DNA of 41,033 nt from QQUD01 sp039029915 (GCA_039029915.1 JBCCFD010000011.1:1-41033), one strand, 5' to 3'; counted from the stretch's first letter, positions 16,250-24,864 are shown. Notes: a model not told the origin generated them from the letters alone. Numbers and translations: made by a program.

Positions 16250-18793
16250 ATGATTGATACAGATGGCAAATTTTACTTAGGAAGAACAGTAGACCCTGCC
16301 AATGGTGAAACGTCTAAAACTCCCCACCTGTATGATCCGGATGATTTAACGACGCACGGTGTTGTTGTGGGGATGACCGGCTCAGGTAAAACGGGTCTTT
16401 GTATTGATCTACTTGAAGAGGCAGCCCTCAATAACATTCCGGCTATTATGATTGATCCTAAAGGGGATATCACCAACGCCTTACTCCACTTTCCTAACCT
16501 TGCGCCCACAGACTTTGAGCCTTGGGTCAATGCAGATGAAGCGCGTCGAGATGGTAAAACTGTTCAGCAAGCTGCCCAAGACACGGCCGATTTATGGCGT
16601 AACGGACTCGCCTCATGGGAAATCGGGCCCGAGCGCATTAAAGCCTTAAAAGATAGCGTTCGCTTTTCTGTTTTTACTCCCGGCTCAGATTCTGGCCTAC
16701 CTGTTAGTATCTTGGCGTCGTTAGCGGCGCCAGAAATTCCGTGGGAAGCCAATCGGGAAGTGCTGCGAGAGCGAATTTCAGGGACAGTGACCGCTTTGCT
16801 AGGCTTGATTGGCCTCAAGGATATTGACCCAGTTCGTTCACGTGAACACATTTTATTATCGAACATCTTTGAAACGGCGTGGAGCCAAGGCAAAGGTTTA
16901 GACCTTGGTGAACTTATCATGCAGGTGCAAACACCCCCTTTTGAAAAATTAGGCGTGTTTGATATCAATCGCTTCTTTCCTGAAAATGACCGCTTTGGTT
17001 TAGCCATGCAGTTGAACAATATGCTGGCCTCCCCAGCTTTTCAGGCATGGATTGAAGGGGAACCGCTTAACATTCAAAATATGCTGTACACTCCCGATGG
17101 CAAAGCAAGACACACGATTTTCTACATTGCCCATCTCAACGATGCCGAGCGGATGTTTTTTGTGACGTTGCTTTATTCGGCCGTGGAAACGTGGATGCGT
17201 TCTCAATCAGGAACTACCTCGCTGCGGGCGCTGGTTTATTTTGATGAAATCTTTGGCTACTTGCCACCAATTGGTAATCCACCTTCAAAAGAGCCGATGC
17301 TGCGCATGCTGAAACAAGCGCGGGCCTTTGGAGTGGGCATGGTGTTGGCAACCCAAAATCCCGTCGATATTGATTACAAAGCGTTATCAAATGCAGGGAC
17401 TTGGTTTATTGGCAAGCTGGGCACTGAGCAAGACAAAGCTCGCTTGTTGGACGGTCTCGCCTCGGCCGTGCCCGGTGGATTAGATACTAAAACGTACGAC
17501 AAGCTGATCTCGGGTTTGGGAAAACGGGTCTTTTTGCTGCGCAATGTCCACGAAAAACAACCCGAATTGTTCCAAACCCGCTGGGCGATGAACTATTTGG
17601 CCGGACCCGTAACCCGCAATCGAATTGGTGAATTAAATGAATTGGCAGGAGCAGGTGAACAATCAACAAGCAGTCAACCGCAAACAGATAACGTCCCTGC
17701 TTCAGCTACCCAATCTCCAATCCCCAATCCCCAATCCCCAATCCCTAATCCCCAACCCCCAACCCCTAATCCCCAACTAGAACTTGAAGGCTCTGAAACC
17801 CGCCCAGCTGTCCCATCAGGCATTGCAGAGTATTTCTTGCCGCTGAATTTGTCGGAGCAGGAGGCAATTAATAAACACGGCCGTTCCATCTCTCAATCGG
17901 CTGAAAAAGTCGCAACGCTGTATCGGCCCGTGCTGCTGGCTCAAGCTGAAATTCGCTACTTGCAGCGCAAATATGGGCTCGATTTAGAGACAACCCAATC
18001 GGTGCTGGTGTATGAACCAGACCGCCGAGGCAATGTGCGCTGGGAGGATTATCAGATTGGGATGATGGACGATCGCAAGTTTGATCGCCTGCCGGTGAAA
18101 GACGGCCGTTTCACAACCATCGAAGAACCGTTGTCACAGGGCAAAGCGATTCGGTCGCTTAAAACAGACTTTGTGGACTGGGTGTACCGTTCAGCTGAGG
18201 TGAGCGTTAAATCAAACGAGAAGCTCAAAATCTTTGGCGGCCCAGATGTGTCAGATGAGAAGTTTGCCGATATGTGCGAAGAGGCCGCAGAAGAAAAGAT
18301 GAAGGTTGAAGCCAAGAAGATAGAGGCGCGCTACAAAAAGAAAATGACCTCGATTGAAAGCAAAATCTCCCGCGAAAAGCGAGAGCTTGAAGAAGACCAA
18401 GCGGAATTCCAATCCCGCAGACAAGAAGAGATGGTGAAACATGCCGAAACCTTATTTGGCTTATTTACCGGAAAACGGCGCAGTGTGTCTGGTTCCATCA
18501 GCAAGCGGCGCATGACTTCAAAGGCGAAATCAGACATCAAAGAGTCAGAAGACGCCATTAAATCGTTTGAGCAGGAGCTTGAAGATATCCAACAAGAGCT
18601 TGAAGATGCGTTGGAAGAGCTGGAGTTGGCATGGGACACGATTGTTGAAGATGTGACGGAAATCGCAGTGACGCCGTATAAGAAGGATATTGATACGGCC
18701 GTTTTCGGCGTTGCCTGGTTACCCCATCACTTATTTAAAGATGGTGATTCGATCGAAGAATTGCCAGCCTATCAGGAACCGGAGGTTGGGTAA
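16250..18793 (+). CDS. HerA/DUF87-like ATPase with long C-terminal coiled coil
   Basis: The 847-residue protein has Walker A G-M-T-G-S-G-K-T (41-48), M-I-D-P-K-G-D (near 67), Walker B L-V-Y-F-D-E-I-F-G-Y (near 328) and sensor segment A-T-Q-N-P-V-D-I-D-Y (near 365), typical of the HerA/FtsK superfamily of DNA or protein-pumping ATPases. Residues of about 480-510 are a Pro-rich heptapeptide repeat (S-P-I-P-N-P-Q) encoded by the heptamer DNA repeat at 17709-17777. A long charged coiled coil spans about 680-805. AAGGA seven bases upstream supports ATG 16250. The family is widespread in Chloroflexota and Actinomycetota as a stand-alone ATPase of unknown role; HerA-like ATPases also drive several defence systems. 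The partner is probably among the two genes that follow. Confidence 0.88.
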   Translation: MIDTDGKFYLGRTVDPANGETSKTPHLYDPDDLTTHGVVVGMTGSGKTGLCIDLLEEAALNNIPAIMIDPKGDITNALLHFPNLAPTDFEPWVNADEARRDGKTVQQAAQDTADLWRNGLASWEIGPERIKALKDSVRFSVFTPGSDSGLPVSILASLAAPEIPWEANREVLRERISGTVTALLGLIGLKDIDPVRSREHILLSNIFETAWSQGKGLDLGELIMQVQTPPFEKLGVFDINRFFPENDRFGLAMQLNNMLASPAFQAWIEGEPLNIQNMLYTPDGKARHTIFYIAHLNDAERMFFVTLLYSAVETWMRSQSGTTSLRALVYFDEIFGYLPPIGNPPSKEPMLRMLKQARAFGVGMVLATQNPVDIDYKALSNAGTWFIGKLGTEQDKARLLDGLASAVPGGLDTKTYDKLISGLGKRVFLLRNVHEKQPELFQTRWAMNYLAGPVTRNRIGELNELAGAGEQSTSSQPQTDNVPASATQSPIPNPQSPIPNPQPPTPNPQLELEGSETRPAVPSGIAEYFLPLNLSEQEAINKHGRSISQSAEKVATLYRPVLLAQAEIRYLQRKYGLDLETTQSVLVYEPDRRGNVRWEDYQIGMMDDRKFDRLPVKDGRFTTIEEPLSQGKAIRSLKTDFVDWVYRSAEVSVKSNEKLKIFGGPDVSDEKFADMCEEAAEEKMKVEAKKIEARYKKKMTSIESKISREKRELEEDQAEFQSRRQEEMVKHAETLFGLFTGKRRSVSGSISKRRMTSKAKSDIKESEDAIKSFEQELEDIQQELEDALEELELAWDTIVEDVTEIAVTPYKKDIDTAVFGVAWLPHHLFKDGDSIEELPAYQEPEVG
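17709..17777 (+). repeat. Heptamer (CCCCAAT-like) tandem repeat inside the HerA-like gene
   Basis: About ten copies of a 7-base unit, mostly CCCCAAT with variants CCCTAAT and CCCCAAC, run through this stretch. Three units make 21 bases, so the protein gains a 7-residue repeat (S-P-I-P-N-P-Q twice, then P-P-T-P-N-P-Q) and the frame stays open. Similar heptamer runs occur at 18958-18976, 38697-38722, 38761-38812 and 40353-40402. Confidence 0.92.
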
Positions 18794-18988
18794 TTGGAGA
18801 ATCCGTAATTAGGAGATTGGGAGATTAAAAACTCGAAATGATAAGTATTCCGTTACAAAAGACAATTAAACTTCTTCCAGAGAAGGAATACTTGAAAACT
18901 TTGGTAACAAAGTAATAAGTCACCTTCCCAATAACTAATCACAAATAACCAATTATTCTAATCCCCAACCCCCGACCTATACTTACAT

Positions 18989-19441
18989 ATGACACCACAA
19001 GAAATCACTCGCAAGCGGTTACGGCAGTATGGTGAGCCAATTGCATCCACACCTAAATTACGTGAAGCTTTAACTGACGATCAGGCCAATGAGCTGATCG
19101 ATTGGGGCATGGCTGCTCTGCAGCGCTGGGTTGAAGAAACCGTTGACCAATCAGATGGAGAAGTGACCCAACTGCTGGATAATAAGGCAACGGCCGTTTC
19201 TCTGATCATGACGCTTGTCAATCAGCTGATGGCACAGCCAGGCAAGCATGAGAACGAAGATATCGTGAACGATCGAGCCGTCCGTTTGGGTAAAAATTTG
19301 TACTGGCTCACTGGCAATAACAATCGTAAAGCGTACCGTTTGGCTTACGCAGAATATGAATCTGTCCGAAATACGGCCGATTCTGATGACCTATTCAAAC
19401 ACATCATGGCGATCATTTACGCCTACAAAGAAGAGAGCTAG
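18989..19441 (+). CDS. All-helical 150-residue protein of unknown function
   Basis: The product has no membrane helix, cysteine or recognised motif. It is rich in predicted amphipathic helices, with T-D-D-Q-A-N-E-L-I-D-W-G near residue 30 and a tail A-Y-A-E-Y-E-S-V-R. Its start at ATG 18989 lies 195 bases after the HerA-like gene, with heptamer-repeat remnants between, and 115 bases before the phospholipase-D-like gene on the same strand. Coding potential is supported by an intact 150-codon frame carrying the in-gene octamer ACGGCCGT as T-A-V-S. It may be an accessory subunit of the HerA-like ATPase, judging only by position. Confidence 0.7.
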   Translation: MTPQEITRKRLRQYGEPIASTPKLREALTDDQANELIDWGMAALQRWVEETVDQSDGEVTQLLDNKATAVSLIMTLVNQLMAQPGKHENEDIVNDRAVRLGKNLYWLTGNNNRKAYRLAYAEYESVRNTADSDDLFKHIMAIIYAYKEES

Positions 19442-19532
19442 TCAGCATTTCAGCTAGTCAGCATTTCAGCTAGATTGAATAATAATCAACCAGCAGAAAG
19501 CATTGAAGCTGACCGGCTGACCGGCTGACTAG
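19438..19532. repeat. Octamer (GCTGAnnn) repeats arranged as a long inverted repeat
   Basis: CTAGTCAGC (19438-19446) is exactly inverted as GCTGACTAG (19524-19532). The left arm repeats TCAGCATTTCAGCTAG twice and the right arm repeats GCTGACCG. The same motif family (GCTGAAGT, GCTGAAAT, GCTGACAA) fills the gap at 21840-22056. The left end overlaps the stop codon region of the 150-residue protein gene. Confidence 0.75.
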
Positions 19533-19556
19533 ATGAGACGCTTCTGAGGATTTTGG

Positions 19557-20690
19557 ATGAAAAAAAGAGATGCAGGCATTTGGGGGACAATTTTGCTCGT
19601 CATTTTGGGAATTTTGTCCATTATTTTTGGGACCGATCTTATCGAAGAATCAGGTTTAAATGAAGATGGCTCCTTTGGAGATAATAGCGGTATCCCCTCC
19701 CAGTTACCCCCGATTAGCTCAGACCCCCTCTCCCAAGATTGGTATGAAATTTATTTCACTGATCCTGTATGCGCTCCCGAAGATCAGCGGTTTGGGGGTG
19801 TGGATGAGATTATTGCTGAATCGTTCTCCGAAGCTGAAGTGCGCGTTGATATTGCCGCTTTTGAACTTAATTTGGAGTCGATTGTGAATGCGCTCATTGA
19901 TTTGGAAGAGCGCGGAATTGAGGTGCGGGTGGTGACCGATGAGGATAATGCGGATGAGTCTGCTATCAATCGCCTGCGTCGCAACGGCATTAGCGTCATT
20001 GAGGATAAGCGGTCGGCGTTGATGCACAATAAGTTTGCAGTGATAGACGGCCGTTACGTCTGGGTCGGCTCAATGAACTTCACGACGAATGGCTCATACT
20101 GTAACAACAACAATATGCTCATTTTTGATTCCCCCCGCTTGGCTGCCAACTACACCGCCGAAATGGACGAAATGTACAACGAGCAGCAGTTTGGCCCTGA
20201 TTCACCCGTCAATACGCCAAATGAGCAATTGATTATTCAAGGGGTTGAAATTGAAAACTACTTTGGCCCCGAAAAAGATATTGCCCCCATCATCGCCCGT
20301 ACGGTGGCTCGTGCTCAAGAATCCATCCTGTTTATGGCGTTTTCTTTTACGGATGAACGGGTCGGTGAAGCGATTCTGGGCCGGGCTGATTCAGGCGTGG
20401 TGGTGCAGGGCGTTTTTGAAACGGTTGGCTCTGAAACCACGTTTAGCTATTATCCCCCTATGCGAGATGCGGGCTTGCCTAATTTAGAGGTACGGCAGGA
20501 TGGCAACGGCCGTATTATGCATCATAAAATCATCATCGTTGATTTTGAAACCGTTATCTTTGGCTCCTTTAACTTTAGCGAAAACGCCAACCGCCGAAAC
20601 GATGAAAACGTGATGATTGTTAAAGACACAACGTTTGCTAACTTTTTTGTGGAGGAATTTACGGCCGTATGGGACGAAGCAGCACCTTAG
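19557..20690 (+). CDS. Membrane-anchored phospholipase D-like protein with two HKD motifs
   Basis: The 377-residue protein starts with a basic stretch and one membrane helix (about 7-27), so the rest is predicted to lie outside the cytoplasm or to face the membrane. Two PLD half-domains follow: the first with M-H-N-K-F-A-V-I-D and G-S-M-N-F-T (His near 156), the second with M-H-H-K-I-I-I-V-D and G-S-F-N-F-S-E-N-A (His near 320). Paired H-x-K-x4-D motifs form one active site for phosphodiester cleavage, of phospholipid or nucleic acid; Nuc-like family members degrade DNA. N-N in place of the usual second-copy Asn spacing is intact, so it should be active. It closes the HerA-helical-PLD gene row. 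Confidence 0.88.
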   Translation: MKKRDAGIWGTILLVILGILSIIFGTDLIEESGLNEDGSFGDNSGIPSQLPPISSDPLSQDWYEIYFTDPVCAPEDQRFGGVDEIIAESFSEAEVRVDIAAFELNLESIVNALIDLEERGIEVRVVTDEDNADESAINRLRRNGISVIEDKRSALMHNKFAVIDGRYVWVGSMNFTTNGSYCNNNNMLIFDSPRLAANYTAEMDEMYNEQQFGPDSPVNTPNEQLIIQGVEIENYFGPEKDIAPIIARTVARAQESILFMAFSFTDERVGEAILGRADSGVVVQGVFETVGSETTFSYYPPMRDAGLPNLEVRQDGNGRIMHHKIIIVDFETVIFGSFNFSENANRRNDENVMIVKDTTFANFFVEEFTAVWDEAAP

Positions 20691-20731
20691 ACGCGCTTGG
20701 TTAAAGATTCATCCTAAGCCCAATTTTATCG

Positions 20732-20766
20732 GTGCCTGAGCTTGTCAAAGGCAGGCTCAAATCACC
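20732..20766. repeat. REP-like hairpin, CCTGAGCTTGTCAAAGG type
   Basis: GGTGCCTGAGCTTGTCAAAG, followed by GCAGGCTC and CACC, folds with GCCTGAG against GGCAGGCTC-like arms and GGTG against CACC. The core GAGCTTGTCxAAGG belongs to a short palindromic repeat seen in intergenic DNA of many unrelated bacteria. It lies in the gap between the PLD-like and the peptidase genes and may act as their transcript end. A related fragment CCTGTGCTGAGCAGGGGC lies near 22889. Confidence 0.5.
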
Positions 20767-20856
20767 TAACTTTAATAAGTTTACGTTCTTGTCTTTCTAT
20801 AAAACCTATTTGCTCCAAACACGATCTGAAAAATATATCAATAAACAGGGTTCAAA

Positions 20857-21837
20857 ATGATCATTCCTAAAAAGCTTAAAAAAGGAGATCACATTCGGGT
20901 GATCTCTCCGGCCATAACCCTAGCCGCCATTCCCGAAGAGACACAAAATATGGCAACGGCCCGCTGGCAGGACATGGGGTTTTCAGTCTCGTTCAGCCAG
21001 CATGCTCGAGAGCAAAACCGCTTTAGGTCTTCATCAGTAGCCTCTCGGGTGTCCGATTTACATGAGGCGTTTTCTGATCCTGCGGTCGACGGCATTCTGA
21101 CCACATTAGGCGGCTACAATTCAAACCAAATTTTGCACCATCTTGATTACGAGCTTATTCGTGCCAATCCCAAAGTGATCTGCGGCTTTTCAGACATTAC
21201 GGCTTTGTCGAATGCAATTTATGCCAAAACAGGATTAGTCACTTATTCTGGTCCTCACTATTCAACATTGGGCATGAAAAAAGGGGTTGAATACACGATC
21301 GACATGTTCAAGCAGTGTGTGATGCAAGAGGGGGTATATCGGGTAGAACAAGCGGATACGTGGAGCGATGATATGTGGTTCCGCGATCAAGAAGAACGCA
21401 CTTTCATTGAAAACGAAGGATATTTGCTAATCAATGAAGGCGAAGCTGGGGGAACAATTTTGGGCGGTAACTTAAGCACGTTTCCACTCCTGCACGGCAC
21501 CCCTTTTATGCCATCCCTCAAAGAGTCGATTTTACTGCTTGAAGATGATGATGAAGCGCATCTGGCCGCGTTCGACCGCCTGCTGCAATCGATTATGCAC
21601 CAGCCTGATTTTGAATCGGTGCGCGGTATTGTGATTGGGCAATTCCAAAAAGGGTCGAATGTGGAGGAGGACGCGCTTGTTGAAACGGTTAAAAATAAAC
21701 CGGAACTCAATCACATTCCCGTAATTGCACGGGCTAGCTTTGGACACACAACCCCGCAATTTACATTTCCGATTGGGGGGACCGGGCGGCTTGTGGCGAA
21801 TGAGAAAGAGGTTGTATTTGAGATTGTAACTCATTAG
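20857..21837 (+). CDS. S66 family serine peptidase, MccF/LD-carboxypeptidase-like
   Basis: The 326-residue protein has the S66 features G-D-H-I-R-V-I-S-P-A at the N-terminus, the nucleophile block G-G-Y-N-S-N-Q-I-L (Ser near residue 88), the substrate loop I-C-G-F-S-D-I-T-A-L and the later Glu and His block G-G-N-L-S-T with F-G-H-T-T-P-Q. The G-G-Y-N-S-N form and the position of the insert point to the MccF (microcin C immunity) subfamily rather than to the periplasmic murein LD-carboxypeptidase. No signal peptide is present, so it is cytoplasmic. MccF-like enzymes detoxify acyl-sulfamoyl adenylate-like compounds; peptidoglycan recycling is the alternative. It is not obviously part of the HerA-PLD row. 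Confidence 0.88.
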   Translation: MIIPKKLKKGDHIRVISPAITLAAIPEETQNMATARWQDMGFSVSFSQHAREQNRFRSSSVASRVSDLHEAFSDPAVDGILTTLGGYNSNQILHHLDYELIRANPKVICGFSDITALSNAIYAKTGLVTYSGPHYSTLGMKKGVEYTIDMFKQCVMQEGVYRVEQADTWSDDMWFRDQEERTFIENEGYLLINEGEAGGTILGGNLSTFPLLHGTPFMPSLKESILLLEDDDEAHLAAFDRLLQSIMHQPDFESVRGIVIGQFQKGSNVEEDALVETVKNKPELNHIPVIARASFGHTTPQFTFPIGGTGRLVANEKEVVFEIVTH

Positions 21838-21839
21838 GA

Positions 21840-22056
21840 GCTAGAGCTAGAGTGTAGAGGGAGGCATTTGTTTAGGTGTTTCAATGGTCTGCTAGCTGAA
21901 GTGCTGAAGTGCTGAAATGCTGACAAGCTGACGGGCTAGAGCTAGAGTGTAGAGTGTAGAGGGAGGCATTTGTTGAGGTGTTTCAATGGTCTGCTAGCTG
22001 AAGTGCTGAAGTGCTGACAATCTGAATTGCTAAGTAGCTGACAAGCTAAAAGGCTA
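21840..22056 (+). repeat. Two-copy tandem repeat built of GCTGAnnn octamers
   Basis: The first copy starts GCTAGAGCTAGAGTGTAGAG at 21840, the second at 21935; the offset is 95 bases and grows to 102 after an extra AGTGTAG in the second copy. Both share GAGGGAGGCATTTGTT and TGTTTCAATGGTCTGCTAG and then run into short GCTGAAGT, GCTGAAAT and GCTGACAA units with a period of about eight. The gap between peptidase and SDR genes is entirely filled by it. No ORF is supported. Confidence 0.9.
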
Positions 22057-22073
22057 CACGAGGAGATAGAGAA

Positions 22074-22820
22074 ATGAGTATGAAAACGGCCGTTATTACC
22101 GGTGCTGCTCGCGGCATTGGGCGAGCGATTAGTGAGGCGTTGCTGGCAGATGGCTATCAAGTTGTGGGGGTGGATGTCAACGAATCGGTTTTGGCTGAAA
22201 CGGCCGTTTCCCTACAAAATCAGCAGTTGCCATTTGTGCCGCACGTGGCGGACTTAACGGCCGTTGAGCAAGTTGCTGAACTGTTTGCCAGGGTCGGCGA
22301 TGAGCTTGGGGGGCTAGATGTGCTGGTTAACAACGCTGGGACTTGCTTTTTAACCGATTTTGTCGATATTTCCCCAGAAGAATTTCGACAGCAGATGGCG
22401 ATCAACTTTGATAGCGCCTTTTACTGTTGCCAGCACGCTATTCCACTTATGTTAGCGCGATCGGGCATCAAGAAAATCATCAATATTTCGTCAAATGGGG
22501 CGTATAACTTTGAAGTCTTTGACCCAGCTCATTATCGGGCGAGTAAAGCAGCGCTCGACACGGTAACAAAACATTTGGCTCGCCAATATGCGACAAAAGG
22601 GATCGCCGTTAATTCTATTGCTCCTGCCATGACCCAGACCGACCTTTTTGACACCGTTACGCCTGACGTGCTGGCTGACGCGATTGCGGGCATGCCTCGA
22701 GGCAAACCGATGCAGCCACAAGAGATTGCGGCATGGGTTGCTTTTTTGGTTTCTCCAGCTGGGGATTGTTCAAGCGGAAATGTGATCGTGCTAAATCAAG
22801 GCCGAGATGTTAGGAGTTGA
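22074..22820 (+). CDS. Short-chain dehydrogenase/reductase (FabG-like)
   Basis: The 248-residue protein shows the classical SDR pattern: cofactor loop T-G-A-A-R-G-I-G (9-16), N-N-A-G near 88, catalytic Ser in I-N-I-S-S-N-G (near 140) and Y-R-A-S-K (Tyr near 153, Lys near 157). D-V-N at the end of beta 2 suggests NAD(H) preference over NADP(H). The oxidised or reduced substrate cannot be told; 3-oxoacyl-ACP-reductase-like enzymes and sugar or steroid dehydrogenases share this pattern. GAGGAG lies nine bases before ATG 22074. The gene stands alone behind the octamer-repeat gap. It contains three copies of ACGGCCGT, two coding T-A-V. Confidence 0.9.
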   Translation: MSMKTAVITGAARGIGRAISEALLADGYQVVGVDVNESVLAETAVSLQNQQLPFVPHVADLTAVEQVAELFARVGDELGGLDVLVNNAGTCFLTDFVDISPEEFRQQMAINFDSAFYCCQHAIPLMLARSGIKKIINISSNGAYNFEVFDPAHYRASKAALDTVTKHLARQYATKGIAVNSIAPAMTQTDLFDTVTPDVLADAIAGMPRGKPMQPQEIAAWVAFLVSPAGDCSSGNVIVLNQGRDVRS

Positions 22821-22953
22821 ACGATAAAATGTTGTAGAGACGAACCCGCTGTGGCGTCTTCCGCCCCATCAAATAATTAATTGCTGAACCTGTGCTGAGC
22901 AGGGGCAAAGTATTGTTGGACAATTAATTGTGAATAACGGGGGCAAAACCATT

Positions 22954-23691
22954 TTATGCATAAAAATCAGGTGCTTTTTTGAGGGTGGGCCACTGCTCAG
23001 GATCGTGCCCGTATACAGCGAACGCCATTTCTTTTTTGGCGATGGCCATCAGCTTGAGCGCACTTTGCTTGGCTAGGGCTTCATTCCATGCGCCACCAAA
23101 CCCTTCTTTTAACTCAGCTGGACGTGAAATGGCGTCACCAATAAGCAAAACGGAACCTGTTTCCGGCAGCTTTATCAGCAAAGAGAGGTGGCCGGGGGCG
23201 TGGCCCGGCGTGGAAAGCAGGGTGATACCGGGAGCGAAATCTGTATCTTCTTTGATGAGCTGGTAATCGTTTTGAGGCCAGGGAATGGGGGAACGGCCGT
23301 TCCAGTATCGTGGCGTGGCAAAAGCGCGTTCATCCGCATGAATCACAATCTTAGCCTGTGGGAAATCACCAAGACCACCGACGTGATCAATATCAGTGTG
23401 CGTCATGATGAGCGTATTGATATCGGCAGGGGTAAGCTCGGTTTTGGCGAGTTGAGCTGTCGGCAAATTCTCTTCAGTCAGTGAGATAACCTTTCCAAAT
23501 GCACCCAGAGCATCCTCTTGTGATGCTTGCTCAGCATCAACCGCATATTCCTTGCGAAATCCTGTATCGACCAAGATGTTTTGCTCATCATGCGTCTGAA
23601 TGAGATAGCCGGGAATGCCAATAACACGGCCGTTTTCATGCACTTCAAATAAACCAAAGTCCAAGATGTATAATCGTTTCACGCTGTCCAT
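22954..23691 (-). CDS. Metallo-beta-lactamase fold hydrolase, N-acyl homoserine lactonase-like
   Basis: The 245-residue protein has the di-metal signature T-H-T-D-I-D-H-V-G-G (H-x-H/D-x-D-H form, near residue 96), a later His in T-P-G-H-A-P-G-H-L-S (near 165-173), Asp in L-I-G-D-A-I and a C-terminal Y-G-H-D. This arrangement matches AiiA/AttM-type lactonases; in this family the first H-x-H-x-D-H is often H-T-D-x-D-H, as here. It should open lactone rings in the cytoplasm, possibly acyl-homoserine lactones (quorum quenching) or other lactones; the substrate is an inference. The gene is divergent from the aminotransferase, sharing a short region between 23692 and 23742. Confidence 0.85.
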   Translation of the reverse strand: MDSVKRLYILDFGLFEVHENGRVIGIPGYLIQTHDEQNILVDTGFRKEYAVDAEQASQEDALGAFGKVISLTEENLPTAQLAKTELTPADINTLIMTHTDIDHVGGLGDFPQAKIVIHADERAFATPRYWNGRSPIPWPQNDYQLIKEDTDFAPGITLLSTPGHAPGHLSLLIKLPETGSVLLIGDAISRPAELKEGFGGAWNEALAKQSALKLMAIAKKEMAFAVYGHDPEQWPTLKKAPDFYA

Positions 23692-23742
23692 AGCGTGAGT
23701 TATACATCAGCCAAAGCTGAGGACAAAAAAGAGTCATCATCT

Positions 23743-24864
23743 ATGAAAGTTAAAATTCACAAACTGTTTGAATATCTGCTAGAGACAACGGCCGTTCAGC
23801 CCGACGCCGTCTTAGGGTTTTCCTTATCGACATCGCCCAAACTGGGGGCGTTTTTAGATGATCTTGACCCAGAATTCCCGCTGGATTGGTCCAATCAATC
23901 GTTTCAGGGTTTAAATGCGCTGCGGGAAAATGTGATTGATCGAGCCAACCTGCGCGGATTCTGCACAACAGATGATGTGTTGATTACGGCTGGCGCAGCG
24001 GAAGCAAACTTTTTAGCCATTACCCAGCTTGTTCAGCCGGACGACGAGCTTATTGCTGAAACCCCAGGCTGGCCGCAGCCGTTTGTGCTGGGTGAAGCGA
24101 TTGGGGCAACGATAAAACGGTTGACCCGCAGAGAGGAGCAGGATTGGCGCTTTGACATGGCTGAGCTTGAAAGCCTCATTACATCAAAAACGAAGCTTAT
24201 TTTTCTAACCAATCCAAATAACCCAACCGGCCAACTGTTGAGCAAAGCGGAGTTAGAAGAGATCGCAAACCTAGCGAATCAAGTTGGGGCCTATTTGCTG
24301 GTCGATGAAGTGTATGCGGGTTTAGAGTGGGCAGGAGAACGCGTTACTTCGATCGCTGGCCTGTACAAACGTGGGATTACGACGGGCAGTGTTTCCAAGG
24401 CGCTGGGACTACAGGGTTTGCGAACCGGCTGGATGATTTGCCGAGATCCGCAGGTGATTATGGATGGGGTCATTTTGCGCGAGAATTCAAGTGAAATTAT
24501 GAACGTAATGGGGGAGCTAATCGCAGAAATCGCTCTGCGGGAAGAGCGGTATGCCAGAGCGATTGAGAGCGCAAAGCAAGATGGGCGTCGGAACCTAGCG
24601 TTGTTAGATGAGTTTATTTCAAGACGGCCTGAGCTGAGTTGGAAACGGCCGTTTGCTGGTTTGATCGGCCTTTGTCGCCTGCATTTGGAAATGGATAGTG
24701 AAACGTTTGCCAAGAAATTGTTGGAACGGCCGTATCGCACCTTTCTCATTCCCGGCACGGCTTATGAATGCCCGCAGCACATTCGGCTTGGCGTGGGTGG
24801 TGGTGAGGCCGTTGAGCTTGAAAAAGGACTTGCTCGACTGGCCCAGCTTTTAGACATCTTATGA
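23743..24864 (+). CDS. Class I/II pyridoxal-phosphate aminotransferase
   Basis: The 373-residue protein has the fold-type I pattern: A-G-A-A-E-A-N (near 84), N-P-N-N-P-T-G-Q (near 160), V-D-E-V-Y-A-G-L (near 188), G-S-V-S-K-A-L-G-L with the Schiff-base Lys (near 220) followed by G-L-R-T-G-W, and the C-terminal Arg in H-I-R-L-G-V-G-G. It transfers amino groups with 2-oxoacids; the exact substrate is unknown. GTG 23695 would give 16 more residues but would leave only three bases to the divergent lactonase start, so ATG 23743 is preferred. The Met-Lys-Val start also fits this subgroup. Confidence 0.9.
   Translation: MKVKIHKLFEYLLETTAVQPDAVLGFSLSTSPKLGAFLDDLDPEFPLDWSNQSFQGLNALRENVIDRANLRGFCTTDDVLITAGAAEANFLAITQLVQPDDELIAETPGWPQPFVLGEAIGATIKRLTRREEQDWRFDMAELESLITSKTKLIFLTNPNNPTGQLLSKAELEEIANLANQVGAYLLVDEVYAGLEWAGERVTSIAGLYKRGITTGSVSKALGLQGLRTGWMICRDPQVIMDGVILRENSSEIMNVMGELIAEIALREERYARAIESAKQDGRRNLALLDEFISRRPELSWKRPFAGLIGLCRLHLEMDSETFAKKLLERPYRTFLIPGTAYECPQHIRLGVGGGEAVELEKGLARLAQLLDIL

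Noticed and set aside
17674..17889. Minus-strand frame with a G-W-G-L-G-I-G-D repeat peptide
   Set aside because: It is the reverse reading of the heptamer DNA repeat inside the HerA-like gene; no start signal, and its coding strand is occupied by an intact, motif-bearing frame.
11320..20690. Prophage or integrative element
   Set aside because: No integrase, tRNA, att-like direct repeats, structural phage genes or plasmid replication genes were found; the octamer ACGGCCGT is as dense here as in the rest, which argues against recent transfer.
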